DNA of 64,000 nt from Arsenophonus sp052171275 (GTDB lineage Bacteria; Pseudomonadota; Gammaproteobacteria; Enterobacterales; Enterobacteriaceae). A program made the translations under genes and the position numbers. Below the pieces are notes generated by a model. It had not been told where the DNA came from, made no database searches, and saw only the letters and a program-made list of their open reading frames with translations. Positions 35,991-49,700 of this stretch are shown here, in pieces; the stretch's first letter is position 1, and each line of letters starts with the position of its first letter. The stretch spans positions 1,364,001 through 1,428,000 of the forward strand of contig CM125795.1 of assembly GCA_052171275.1 (NCBI GenBank), read 5' to 3'.

Positions 35991-38900
35991 ATTTATCTCA
36001 AAAATTCTTTTTTTTAACATATATTTCTATTAAATAGACTGGTATTACAATAACTTAAAAATAAATGTGATCTAGCAATTGTTTAAATATTTTTAAAGTA
36101 AAAACTATTTATTAATTAAATTCAAACATATTAAATATAGATTAGTTATATAACCCAAATATATCGATAATTTTATTTAAAGATAATATTTTTTAAAATT
36201 AAACTTGGTTATATTGAAATATAAATAATTATTTTTTTAAAAAATAATTTATATCATAATTAACTTTAAACTAAGAAGTTAAACATAAATATCTGTTTTT
36301 TAAAAGGATCTCTATATTAATAACTATTCTAGTTGTTCAAGATTAATTAAGATAATTATTAAATTATAAAATTTATTTATATAAGCTTTACTATAAAAAT
36401 TAATTAATACCTTAGATATAATAAGTATATATAAATAAATACTTATTTATTTTTTATTATAAAAATAGATTAAAACAACTTAAGTCTGATTAACTATTTT
36501 AATAATTTAACAACATCATACTCTAATATATACTTAATTATTTAAATTATATAAATAATATGAATAAAAATTATAGATTATATATATTTTGATTATAATT
36601 AAGACTTACTTTTTATTTTAATTGGATTTATTCTTAGAATAGATAATAACTAAATGGTTGATATTAGTTTTTAAATAAATTTAATTAATTATTTATTTTA
36701 TTTCTTCGATAAATTTATTAATAAAAATAAACAGTATCTATAAAAAGAAAATTTTTAATAAAATTAATATAAAATATCATAATATAACTATTTTATATCG
36801 TTATTATTAAGACCATGATATTAATATAAAACTTTTCGTTAATATCTTTTTTTATAAAATTACTTTGATTTAGTTTTTATGATATTACATATAATTTATA
36901 AACTAAAGTAATGTTCTTAAATAACATATTTACTACTCAATAAAACTTGTTATTTTGAGATATATTAATTTATAACTAATCATTAATCTTAATAAATTTT
37001 ATATTAATAAAATTATATCAAATTAAAATTATCATCTAGTTATTATAACTATAATATTAAACTTAAAATAAATATTATTTATAAAATAATGGATATTAAT
37101 ATGATAAGCAAATAGATAAAGATTTAAAAGTATCAAAATAACCTAATTACTTTTAATATAGTTATGAAGTTAAATCAATAATCATAAAATTAGGTAATAT
37201 TAATTTAAATAATACTATAAGTAATAGAAAATTATATATTTCTAAAAATTAATTTTAAAAGTATATTTAATAAATAATATATAATACTATTAATTTAAAT
37301 TAAGTAAAAGATATTAGTAAATAATTAGATATCTATAATACTGTATTAATAAATATAATTTGCAAAAAAAATAAAATTATCAATTAAAGTTAATAATAAT
37401 AAATTGTTTAAGAAGAACTTATATTTTTAATAATAAAAAATAATTAAATTCTAATTTTTATTCTTAGAGAAATAGTGAATTATTTTTATAAAATAACTAA
37501 TAATAATTTTACAATTCTTTATTAAATAATTATTTTCATTTATTTTTTATTTCATCTATCAATAATTCTAGTAATACAATTAAATATATATAAGATATGT
37601 TAAATTAAATAAAAATTTTTTATCATGAAAGTAATATATAAATTTTATTTATATTAATAAATTATTAATTATAATTAAAACTTATAAAGTTAATAAATAC
37701 AACTATTAAAAGATTAATTATAATAAATGAAATAGTATTAATCAAAATTAAGTAATAATTTTATTTATTTAGCTAATGATTAAATTTATTTAATAAGTCT
37801 TAAAAAACTTATCATCAATTGTGTATCTTTGATATAGTATAAATAATATATTTTGTTTATAAATTAAATAAAATCATATAAAATTATAAGTGAGTTATAA
37901 AGTTATGATGTCATTATTTAATAATGATCTTACTTAAATCGTTTTTATATTAATCATTTAATAAAAAAATTATAACGTAATTTATAATTATTAATTAAAA
38001 GTGAATTTTTTATTTATTTTTAATTTTAAATTAAATAAATATGTTAACTTAAAATTAATAATGATTTTTATAAATCTAATAAAGAAAACTTAATGTTATA
38101 TTTTATAAAAAGGTATATTTTATCATAAATAACTTTTAAAATATATTTAACTTAAGTTTAATTGCTCAAATCTAACTTTTAATATCATTAAATTAACTAA
38201 TTTTAAATATAATTATTTAATCTTCAGAAATATTATTTAAATAAAATTTATTATTTCATCTAGTTTATTATAATTTAATAATATAGCTAAAATTCTTTTA
38301 AAACATGATATATAAAATTTTATATTAAAATTTTAATTATTAAATGAAAATATTTTATTTTATATTTTATTTTTTTATTTATTGAGATAATATGAATTAA
38401 TTAATATTCAGTTATAGTTTTTATTTTTGTTATTATTATTTGATTATTTTATTAATAGAAATAATAAAAATATTAATTTTTAATAGAAATCAAATCAATA
38501 AACATCGAGTCTAATATATAAATTTTACACTTATAATATATTTCATAAATATAAATATTTTATAAAATAATTAATAAAAATAAAAAAATTAATAATATTT
38601 TTTCTATTAATTTTTAATTTATAATGATAAAAAAAGTAATTGTATTTTTATTTAGTAAAATTGTTTCTTCTGATTAATTTTTATTAATTAAGTTTATCTC
38701 ATGAATTTAGTATAAAAAATAAAATAGTAAGAATAAATTAATTATTATGATTGTTTTTATTCTTTTAATTAACTGTTTAAAATTAAAATAAATTGTTTAG
38801 TGATGTAAAATATCTATAAAAGTATTTTATCCAATAAATTTAAAATAAATTATCAACTTCTATAGAAATCATTTAAAGAGTTTTACATCATTTTTGTATC

Positions 38901-39995
38901 TAATAATAATTATAATAAACAATAAAATAAATAATAAGATTTATATATAATAAAAGTTATATTTAAATTACATAAAACAATAAATACAAAACAATATATT
39001 ATTTATAATTTAATTATAAATAATTATAAATTATGTTATTAATTATATAGAGATTATGTGCTGGTATATTATCATATCAAAAAAATAAATACTTTTGATA
39101 TTTAACTTTATATCATAAAAATACTTGATAACATTATCTGTCTAATTATCCAAAGTTATTTACTATATTAATTGGAATTCTTAGTAATTTAAACTACCTA
39201 ATTAATGTTATATAATATATATATTAAAGTACTTTAAATAACTTAAACTTAAATAATATTTTATTAATATTATTCGTTAAGTTATAATAATTTATTTAAG
39301 AAATAAACTGTAATATAGATTTTCTTAATTATCAGTTAATTATAAGCATTATATAATAATTTGCTGATATTTCTTAAGGTATTAAGAATTTTTTTTGATA
39401 AAAAGAATTAAATACTATATAATATTAAAAAATATAAATAAAGTTAATAGGTTTGTTTTTTATGATACTCTTTAGTTAGATACGAAATAATAATTATTCA
39501 TTATTGTGATTAAAACTAATAAATTATTAATAACAACTTTTTTGATTATCTATATAAGAAAATTTTTTTATAAATAATATTTAGATTAAAATATATTTTT
39601 ATTAACTTTAAACTATTTTAAAAGATAAAATATATGCAATATATTCCATAGTTAAATAATTAAGTTTTTAAAATTTATATAAAAATATAATTTAATACAA
39701 CTTATAATCTATATAAAATCATCAATAAATAGTAAAGTCAGGTAATAAATATAAAAAAATAAAAAATTTATAATTAATAGTATTCATAATTCTAATAATA
39801 CTAAATAATATTAAATAATATATTTTATTATTTTATTTAATATAATAATAAAATTAATAAAAAATAAGATTTAGTATTAATTATATTAACTTTATTTTTA
39901 AATTAATTTAATCTTTTTCTATATAAGTTAGTTATAACAAATTAAATTTTTTTATTTTATTAAAAAATAATCATTGTTAATAAATGATAATACGA

Positions 39996-40022
39996 AAATT
40001 AATAGTATTATACTATTAATTT
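39996..40022. repeat. Perfect inverted repeat, 13-bp arms
   Basis: Arms 39996-40008 and 40010-40022 pair perfectly around T40009, with one G-C pair (AATAGTA / TACTATT). Confidence 0.45.
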
Positions 40023-40396
40023 AATTTAAAGAAATGATCATATAAATTAAAAATAAATAGTAACTATTTATCATTATTATTATATATTAAGTGATTGTAA
40101 TAAAAGATATTCATCTTATATTAATTTATCTATCTAATAGAAGTAATTTCATTAGATAACTATTTAAATAAAAAGTTAAATAAAAAATATTAATTCCAGA
40201 AATAAAGTTATAAAAAAACATTGATTAGATCACTATAATTATTTTAACTGTAAAAATCAGAAAAACAATAAATTAAAACTATAGTAAAATATCATACTAT
40301 CAATATAAAATAAGTTTTAATTAAATCAATAAAAAATATAATAAATAAATCATTTTATTAATTACTAATAATTAGAAATATAATATATATATTATA

Positions 40397-40434
40397 TACA
40401 ATCATTATTGTTAACCTTAACAATAATGATTGTA
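40397..40434. repeat. Hairpin, 18-bp perfect stem with CC loop
   Basis: Arms 40397-40414 (TACAATCATTATTGTTAA) and 40417-40434 pair perfectly around CC, with three G-C pairs. It is unusually G/C-bearing for the desert. Confidence 0.55.
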
Positions 40435-40718
40435 AGTTATTAAAATAAGTAATTATTTAATACTTTAAAATTTACTCTATATTAATTATTTTTAATAAGT
40501 AAACTTTTTATTTCTTCTAAAAGTAAGAATTTTTTTACTTATGATTAAAATTTAATCAAATATATTAGTATTAATCATTTTTGTATACATTCTTGTATAA
40601 GATATTAAAGTTTTTTATTAACTTTATCACTTATTACTAGGATAGTATTACATGCTATATAGTATTTTATATATTGATAAGAGTAATAATTAGATTATGA
40701 GATATTAAGAACTATAAT

Positions 40719-40781
40719 TTCATTATTAAACTAATAATATTAATTATTATTAATAATTAATATTATTAGTTTAATAATGAA
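40719..40781. repeat. Perfect 63-bp palindrome, 31-bp arms
   Basis: Arms 40719-40749 and 40751-40781 pair without mismatch around T40750, with two G-C pairs (TTCATTATTAAAC at the outer end). It lies about 300 bp from the hairpin at 40397-40434. The right side continues ACTCTTAATCTTTTATTTT. No gene is nearby. Confidence 0.65.
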
Positions 40782-41804
40782 CTCTTAATCTTTTATTTTA
40801 ATTGAAAATCATTTAATTAATATTAATAATTTTCTGATATAACTAAATATAAAATTCGTTCTTGTTATTTTTTAATATCTTAATATTTATTCGTTAACTT
40901 ATTTTAAAGTAAATTATATTATCGTACTTACTTATCAAAATCAATATTTACTATAGTGATAAATTAATTTATAATTTAATATATAAAACATTAATCTGAA
41001 ATAATATACTTGTATTCTTTAAAATAAAGAATAATAATTTAATCGCTATAATTCTACTTCATGAAAAATAAATAATTTAATTACTATTATATTTTAATAT
41101 TATCAAACTATTAACAATAAATAATTTAAATTATATTTATTGAAAATTTTTTTAAAATATTAAATTTTATTAATTTTTTATTATAAAAGTTTAGTATATT
41201 TTATATATATTCAATATATACTTTTATCTATATAAAACTAATTATAAAAAATATAAATTTTATTTTTATGATTAAAATTAACGAATATTTAGAATTTAGA
41301 TATGGAAAAGACTTGTCAATTTTATAATTTATCTAATCTAAAGTTAAAAAAATATTTATTATTTTATGATAATTAATTTATGATTAATTATATCTTTTGT
41401 TATCTTAAATAATCAGTAATGATAAATAAATTTAAAATAAATTTATTATTAATATTTTCTTATTAAATTTTAATTTAAATTATTTTAAGAAACTATATTA
41501 CTTTTACTGATATAGATATTATATAAGATACTTATTATATTTAATTGAAAACTAAATAATGTTGTCTTTATTAATATAAAGATGTTTTAGTTAATTTAAT
41601 TTTATTATCTATTAATTTAGATTTTTAAAAATACATGAAGATAAAAACTATATCTATAATTAAATATAATCTCTATTTATTATTAAACGAATATTTTATA
41701 CTTATTAGTATATAAGTAGTATATTTATTATGATAATAGCTTTATTATATCTAATTTTTATTTATTTAAATAAAAACATTATATTTGTTTTTTTTAATTT
41801 ATTT

Positions 41805-41850
41805 ATATTATATAGAACTAATTTATATATAAATTAGTTCTATATAATAT
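41805..41850. repeat. Perfect 46-bp palindrome, 23-bp arms
   Basis: Positions 41805-41850 are fully self-complementary, with G-C pairs in TAGAACTAA / TTAGTTCTA. It is the third strong palindrome within 1.5 kb. Confidence 0.6.
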
Positions 41851-44239
41851 CATATTAATAACATGATAATTCAATAATTGATTGTATAATAATCTATTAT
41901 TTTACTATTTTAATATAAATAAATTACTTATGGTTTTACTTTTCTTATTATATAATATATATTAGATTAATAATTTATTAATTATGTATTATTAATATTT
42001 TTTATAAAAGTAAATAATTTAACTAAAATTAAAATTTTTAAAATTTATTAATATAATTTTTTAAGATAAATAATTGAATAAATATTTCTTTATCTATAAT
42101 TCTAGTTTTACTAAAATTCCATTAATTTTTATTTTTAAGTATATATTTTACATTAGTTTAATAAACATAATAATAGAACTTTATTAAATATATTCATCAA
42201 TAATATTATTAATATTCATTTTTGATAAAAATTATTTATTAAAAATAAAAATATAGATTATTAATTCATATTCATTAAATACTTTTCAAATAGAATATCA
42301 AAAGAATATTAATCTTAACTTTATTCATATAATTTAAATTCTTAGTTCTATAAGAAAATTATTTTTTTTAAATTTAATAAAAACTACTATTTATAAGAAA
42401 ACATAAATTAAAATAATCAAAATTTTAAAATAAATTAATGAAAATATTGATGATAAATATAACTTTTAATACTAAATTAATTTTATAAGTAAAAGCATAA
42501 ACTTAAAGTAAAGATATAATACACTTTAATATATTTCACTATATTCCTGATTTTATTAAAAATAACTTATTAAATTTTTAATTTATAAAAACTTTTTATT
42601 ATTGTTGAAATTAATAAACTTATTTTATTTGGAATTAAATTTTTTAATCATTATTAACCATCATTAAATTAATTATTTATTTTTTTTAGATTTAAATAAA
42701 AACTAAATTAAAACTTATTTATATATTTATATTAAAAATAAATATTCAATTTTTTAAATTTTTATAGTGAAAAGTTATAATTTAATTATTATAATTTTTA
42801 TTTATTTTAATATTTTATAATCCTCTATATAATATAAAATATATTGGAGTTCTATTTAGTTTACTACAATAATAATTAAGATAATATAATATATTTATCA
42901 ATGATTCTATTTATTATTATTCTATTATTAGAATTTTATATTTAATATAGTAAATATTAATAAAATATATAATTAAAAATTTATTAAAAAATTATTTATA
43001 CTATATTTTTAAATAAAATTATCAAATTTACTTTTCTGTAAAGTAATTTATTGATTTATTAATATTTTATTATTTTATAAAAAAATATTAAATTTCTTTT
43101 GAATTTTTAATCTTTGTTTTATCATTTTAATAATGATATAATTTATATTTAAATTATATATTACATTTTAATTATAAAAATTATATTTTCCTAATAATTT
43201 TTACATTTATTTATTCTAAGTTATCAAATTAATTAACTAATTTATTATATTAACACTTATTCGTCATATTGTTATTTCTGATTATTATATTTATTTATTT
43301 ATTATTAAAATGATAATACAAGATTATTATCTTATAAGTTAAATTTTATATATTAACTACTTCTATACTAATCTATTAATTGATTTTTTCATAATTATAC
43401 TATATATTATTTTGTTTTATATTATTGTATTTTTTTTGTAAATATTAAATTAAAATAAAAACATAAAATCATATTTTCAATTTTTTATTCTATAAAACAC
43501 TTTTAATAATAAAAGGATGTATACGATAGAATTTGAAGTAATTAGATAACTTTAAAATATGATGATTTTTGACACCAATATTTGATGATATTTTCTGCTA
43601 TCATTTTAATTAAGTATCTATTATTGAATATATCTTGACGTTTTACTTTATCAATATTAATTATAGTATATATTTTTATAATTAGTAATATAATATATAA
43701 AAGTATCTTGTAAAAATAATAATTTTTATTTTGTTTTGAAGATAGATTGTTATCTAAATTATAAATTTTAACTAAATAAAAACTATATAGCAATAGTTAA
43801 GATAATTTAATTAAATTATGTTATTTAACATATAAATTTTGTTAATTATTATACATAAATTTATTATTTATTATAAATATAATATCAATAATATAATTTT
43901 TATATTTACTATTAATAATCATTATATTTTTAAAATAAAAATATAATTAATTTTATTTTAAAATAATAAAATTCAAATGTTATTATAAATAATATTTTAA
44001 AAAATATCAACATTATATCAAAAAATTGATTTAATGTTATATTGATTCCTCAATTGTTTTTTATTTATTTTATATTTTTATTATATTATTTATATATAAT
44101 TTCAAATTACTTATATAAATTTAGATATAATAACTTTTAAATAAGACTTATTTAAAATAAAGTAAATAAATATAATAATTTATTCTATTAAATATTAAAC
44201 CTATGAATAAATAACAAAAAAATTTATGGATGCTATATA

Positions 44240-44270
44240 ATTAAATTAATATTATTAATATTAATTTAAT
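44240..44270. repeat. Perfect inverted repeat, 15-bp arms
   Basis: Positions 44240-44270 pair perfectly around T44255; purely A/T. It lies about 420 bp beyond the ydiK stop on the minus strand. Confidence 0.45.
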
Positions 44271-44693
44271 AAAAATTAATAAATATATATTAACTTTCAA
44301 TATATAAAATTTTTTATAAAAAACTTATTAATTATATTTAATAAATAGATTATTCTTAATGATATTAAATAAAAAAGAAAATCTATCAGAAATTTATAAG
44401 ATAAATATAAGTTTATATATTAAATTTTTTAAAAAATATATAAATATAGTATTATATAAAAATATTATTTTACTAAAAACTACATTCAAAGAATAACTCA
44501 TTTAAGTTAAATTAGAATTAATTATTATTGATAATATTATAAATAAATTTATAAAGTTTATTTTTAATAAAAATTAATTTTTATCTTTTAAAAACTTTAA
44601 AATAATATTTTAAAATAATTTAAACATAAAGATAATTGAAATATTAATTAAGATAATCTTATTAATTTTAAAATCTTTTTATAGCAATTATTT

Positions 44694-45782
44694 TCATTTA
44701 AATTGTTTAATAAACTCAATTGGTTTTGGGACAGAGACCTCGTTCATCCAAGTAGTAAGTAAATTATGTGATACAGCTAAAACAACTGGACCAATGAAAA
44801 GACCAATAACACCAAATGATAAAATTCCACCAATAACACCAATCAAAATAAGTATCATTGATAAATTTGCACCTATTTTTATTAAAATAGGGCGTAATAT
44901 GCTATCCATTGTTGCGACAACTATACTCCATATAATCATAATTATAGCCCATCTAGTATCACCTGATAGGAATAACCATATTATTGATGGTATCATAATA
45001 AATAACGGACCAAGTTGAGCAATACAACATATAAAAATAAGAATTGTTAATATTGCAACATATGGAATATTTGATAAAACTAAACCAATGCCGCTAATAA
45101 TTGCTTGTATTAATGCAGTTACAACTACACCTAAAGCAACAGCGCGAATTGATTGAGCAGCAAGTAAAATAACAGTATCACCTCTTCTACCTGCTAAACG
45201 AATAGCAAAATGTCGAATATTTAATGTAACACTTTCTCCATTTAGAAAAAGTAAATGACTAAATATTAACATTACAATAAGATGAAACATGAAACGACCA
45301 GCATTAATAGCTTGTTCCAAAAGCCAACTTGTTGCTTCACCAAGATAAGGTTGTAATTTAGTAATTAAAGCATTACTGCTATTAGCTATCAACGCATGCC
45401 AACCATAAAAAAGTTTATTACCTATGAATGGTAAATTTTTCAATAAAAGTAGATCTTGTGTTCTAATTTTAGAAGGCGATTTTGCCCATGTAATTAATGT
45501 ATCACCATTTTGTATTATGCTACTAATTAATATTGCAAAAGGGATAGCAAATAATAATGCTACTAACAGTGTCATTATTATACTTGCTAGCCATTTTTTA
45601 TACCATAATTTATTTTCAATTTTTTTAAATAATGACCAAGTTGCAATAACAACCATTCCTGCCCAAAGAAAACCAAGTATGAATGGTTTTAATATTAAAG
45701 AACATGCTGTTAACATTAATAAAATAGCAATTATACTAAAAATAAATTTAGGTAAATCATTAGTATATTTCATTTTTTCCAT
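44694..45782 (-). CDS. ydiK: AI-2E family inner-membrane transporter YdiK
   Basis: The 362-residue protein is a multi-spanning membrane protein of the AI-2 exporter/PerM family; its substrate is not established. Hydrophobic segments are seen at about 13-47 (two adjacent), 63-87, 158-180, 206-235, 240-275, 277-300 and 306-340. Conserved family features include RLAGRRGDTVILLAAQSIRAVALG, GLFIGPV near the C-terminus and RPILIKIGA. Length is close to E. coli YdiK. AGG lies 9 nt before the first ATG; a second ATG at codon 4 is also possible. Membrane transporters are few in reduced symbionts, so its retention suggests it is used. Divergent from it, about 100 bp away, is a strong ribosome-binding site with a very short frame. 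Confidence 0.9.
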   Translation of the reverse strand: MEKMKYTNDLPKFIFSIIAILLMLTACSLILKPFILGFLWAGMVVIATWSLFKKIENKLWYKKWLASIIMTLLVALLFAIPFAILISSIIQNGDTLITWAKSPSKIRTQDLLLLKNLPFIGNKLFYGWHALIANSSNALITKLQPYLGEATSWLLEQAINAGRFMFHLIVMLIFSHLLFLNGESVTLNIRHFAIRLAGRRGDTVILLAAQSIRAVALGVVVTALIQAIISGIGLVLSNIPYVAILTILIFICCIAQLGPLFIMIPSIIWLFLSGDTRWAIIMIIWSIVVATMDSILRPILIKIGANLSMILILIGVIGGILSFGVIGLFIGPVVLAVSHNLLTTWMNEVSVPKPIEFIKQFK

Positions 45783-45886
45783 ATATATTAGCCTGATTAT
45801 AAAGATAATAAACTTGATATTATCTGTATTTTATTTATTATATAATTAATCATATATTATATAAACTAATAAAAATTGGAGGAATA

Positions 45887-45967
45887 ATGGAGTATATTAA
45901 AAATATTTTAAATAATAAAAACTTTATTACCACATTTTATATAGTATTTATCTTTAATAAAAAGTAG
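45887..45967 (+). CDS. Possible 26-residue peptide, or start of a decayed ydiJ
   Basis: GGAGGA (45878-45883) is the strongest Shine-Dalgarno in any of the deserts and is followed by ATG at 45887. The frame encodes MEYIKNILNNKN followed by a hydrophobic stretch FITTFYIVFIF and ends at TAG after 26 codons. It starts about 100 bp upstream of ydiK and runs away from it, where the divergently transcribed ydiJ begins in E. coli, but I see no convincing YdiJ similarity. It could be a truncated relic whose start signals survive, or a small membrane peptide. Chance is possible. Confidence 0.22.
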   Translation: MEYIKNILNNKNFITTFYIVFIFNKK

Positions 45968-46465
45968 TATATAAAATATAAAATAACACCAATTTGAAAA
46001 AATTAACTAGTATAGTAATTTTCTATATAAACGATTTTTATTATCTAAGTCAACATATAATGTTATCTCCTAATTTATTTGTTAAAGTTACTGCATTGCA
46101 CAATGTTAGATTGTAGAATTTTGATTATTATTAAAGTTTTTAATAACAAAAAATAAATCATTTATCGATAAATATTTAAATGAAAAGTTATATTAAATCG
46201 CAATAGTTATATTTTAATTATAAAACATCTGCATTTTATTCTGAAATATTTTTTAATTATTAAAATAAATATAAATTTTCTTATGCTTATCTTATTATAA
46301 TAGTTAATAATTAACTGATGATTTCATTAAAAATATATAATAAGAATTACTATTTCATTAGATCAATTTTTATCATTAAAGATATTATAAATTCTTAAGT
46401 AATATTTTTTATTAACAGATAAGCTATTTTATCGTTTTATTAATATAATTTTTTTAAAATAAAAT

Positions 46466-46506
46466 TCATCTATTATTTTATTTTAAAAAAATAAAATAAT
46501 AGATGA
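46466..46506. repeat. Hairpin, 19-bp perfect stem with AAA loop
   Basis: Arms 46466-46484 and 46488-46506 pair perfectly, with two G-C pairs in TCATC / GATGA. Confidence 0.55.
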
Positions 46507-46705
46507 TAACTAATTCTTAGAATATTCAAAATTATCAAATAATATCTTAATCTTGTATCTATATAAATAAAAACGATCTATATTTAGAATTCATAAAAAA
46601 CTTTAAGTTGTAATTTCTAAAACAAATTATTGCTTTAATATAATAGAAACAACAAATTACTATTTTTACTTATTTCCTAATTTTTAATTAACATTAAAAT
46701 AATAC

Positions 46706-46734
46706 TATTTATCTTTCTTTAAGAAAGATAAATA
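46706..46734. repeat. Perfect inverted repeat, 14-bp arms with two C-G pairs
   Basis: Arms 46706-46719 (TATTTATCTTTCTT) and 46721-46734 pair around T46720. Confidence 0.5.
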
Positions 46735-49700
46735 TTGAAAACATATATTGATATTTTAACTAATCATATTAATTAGATAGAATATATTGATTTAGAAAAG
46801 AAATTACATTATAAATTATATAATAATGAAAGCTATTTTAAATCTATTTAAATTATTATAAAATACCTAAAAATTAAGTTTCATCTAAATATATTTTTTA
46901 TTTATGATAAAAAAATAAAAAAAGATTATTATAAATATAAATTATACAAAATATAGTTTTATTATTAATAAGAATTAATTAAAACTTAATATTTAAAATA
47001 AAAGAATCATAAGCAAATAATAATATTTTATTTATCTCATAAAATTCAAATTTATTAATAATATAATAAAACAAATAACTATTTACTAATTGTGAATAAC
47101 TATAGCTATAATTATTATATAAAAAAATCAATTATAAAATGAAAGATTTTTAATAAAATAAAAACTAATTAAGGAATATTCAAAATTATATAAAAATTAT
47201 AAATAAAAATAATTAGTAGTATAATTGGTATACAAAATCTAGTTATTTTAAATTAATAAAAATATAATATTAAGTCTTAGATTTAAAAAAGACGTATGTG
47301 ATTTATTAAAAATCAATAATATTAAAATTATTATCTTTTATAATCTAACATTAGATTAAATTATTAAATATATGATTAAAGTGTTTAATATTACATATTT
47401 TATATATAGTAGTAGCATATGTTAATAAAAAAAATAACGGATCTTTCATAAGATAAGTATTTTTACTATTTTAGTAAAATTTATTTGTTATAGTAAAAAT
47501 AAATTTGTATCAATTTATTTCTTAATATACATTAATGAAATAAATTATTAAAATTTATTTAGGATAATGTTAAAAATAATTAAATATATAGATATATTAG
47601 TTTTAATTTAATTAATCAGGTGATATAATTAAAATATATCTAAAGATTTTTAATTAAAAGTTCTAAATTTAAATTTAGCGAAATAAAGTATTAATATAAT
47701 TATTTTACCTTCTTATTATTTTTTAATTTAATTATTAGCAGAATAATGCTATGGATATTTTTTAATTTTATTTTTTGATAAAAATAAAATTAATATTAAA
47801 TATTAATTTATGATAACAATGATATTGTATAAACTTCTATTAAAATTGTTTAACAAAATGATAAGATGTGTAAATTTCTTAGAAATTATTTTATTATTTG
47901 TGATTTAAGTTAGATTTTTGAAAATATTATTATTTAATATAATCATAACTTTAATTTTATTAAAATAGAAAATAATAAATTTTATTTTAATCATTAAACT
48001 AAACTAATATTATTTCTTCTATAAATTATATAGGATTGGTTAATATAACATATAGTTTATTTAATTAATAATTAAATTAAGCACTATTAATTTCATGATG
48101 TATGTTAATATTTTATAAATATAAAAAGTAAATTTTGATATCACTTCATAGTTTCATTTCGTAAATATATTATATGCTATCTAATTAATAAATTAATTAA
48201 CGATATATTTTAAAAAATTATTTTTATGATATATTATAAAATTTATAGTTAATAATAAAAAATTAATTATAAATTAAATACTTTATATTATTTATAATCT
48301 TAATTAGTTAACTTAAATTATATGATTTAATGATTTTTTATTTATCGTAAATCTTATGAATTAACATATAGGTATATATCCTATATAACAGAGAATAGAT
48401 ATGATTTGTTAATTAATATTCGTAGATTAACAAAATCGATTAGCTGCTAATAATTAATAATTATATTTCATCTTATAGGTTTAATGATTATATTTCTAAA
48501 TTTAATATATTAATTAAAATTAATAGTTTAACTTTAGTATGTTTATTTTTGGATACTGATATATTAATATTATATATTTTCAGATTACTAATTCTGTATT
48601 TTTCTCATTAAGAAATACATAAAATAAATTTTTAATTTAAATTATTCAATATAATTATTAAATTATATATATTTTTATGAAAATAAAATAAAGATTATTT
48701 TCGATTTATTTACTTAAAATAATTTTTATTGATAATCTAAAATTATATAAATATTTTATTAAAATAAATCTGTATTTTATTTATTTAATCAAGTTATATT
48801 CAAAATATATAGATCTATCTAATAGATAACTTTCATATGGATATCTATTAACTTTATAAAAAGAAGCTTATATTAAAATTATATTTATTAAAATATATAA
48901 ATAAAATTTTTCAGAGTTAAATAATACATAATAGCAATTTAGTTTAAATTTTAATTTAAACTATAACAAGTTAATAATATGAATGATATTCAAAAACTCT
49001 TGTAACTCTTTTGAATAAAGAAAGGAAGATTTTAATATAAGAATCGTAATTTTATATATTATAAGCATGGTGTAAATCTTTAATATTATTTAGAAAAAAA
49101 TATAAAATTATAAATTTTCTTGATTAAAAAAAAATCAACACACCTGTTCCTATATTTATAAGATTTATTACTTAAATATTAATAATATAATTATATTATT
49201 AAATAGAAGAAAATATATAAAATTATTTTATCTCTAAAATAAACTTATCTTAATGATACTTAAAATTAATATTATTTTTAATAACATATTTTATATTTTG
49301 TTAAAAAATTTTTATTTTTAAATAAATTAGAAATTAAATTATATTTGAATCACACTAAATTAATATTCCATTAATATAAAATATTAAACTAATCTAATTT
49401 TATATTATAAAATTAGATATAAACTATAAATCATAAATTAATTTAATTAATAAGTTTAACAATAATTTTATTAAATTGGTTTATAATAATAATTAGGTAG
49501 ATTATATGAATATAATTTATATTACTATTTAATAAAACTAAAAAAATTATAATAATTATAGATCGTGTAGCTAATTTTATTTTTGTTATGCAAAAACCTA
49601 TTTATTCATTAATTGTTATTATGTTAAGTTGATTTATAATTTTATTGATTTAAATAAGAGTTTTATTCTTATTAGTTGATAATATTACTATATTCTATTA

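Larger units (their letters stand above)
35991..44693. other. 8.7-kb gene-free desert between aroH and ydiK
   Basis: In E. coli this interval holds about fifteen genes; none is readable here. An 83-codon minus-strand frame at 43542-43793 has a slightly G+C-richer end (about 23% at 43561-43620) but no ribosome-binding site and no family I recognise. Hairpins at 39996, 40397, 40719, 41805 and 44240 are listed separately. A small 9-bp hairpin followed by TTATTTTTT lies at 36420-36447. Confidence 0.75.

Noticed and set aside
35991..36100. TrpR operator upstream of aroH
   Set aside because: No ACTAGT-type dyad is present; only a single CTAG occurs.
43542..43793. Minus-strand open frame of 83 codons
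   Set aside because: It has no ribosome-binding site, its first half is almost only K/N/I/Y/L codons, and I recognise no family. The end (KRQDIFNNRYLIKMIAENIIKYW) looks slightly gene-like, so a remnant is possible, but I cannot support a gene.
44794..45849. Plus-strand open frames of 74 and 141 codons opposite ydiK
   Set aside because: They are antisense shadows of ydiK, which has clear family similarity on the minus strand.
47210..47285. tRNA-like stretch (AGTAGTATAATTGGTATAC)
   Set aside because: It resembles a D-arm, but there is no anticodon stem and no T-loop within the next 76 nt.
47561..47614. AGGATAATG start of a 14-codon frame
   Set aside because: Too short, and the codons are typical of random A/T sequence.
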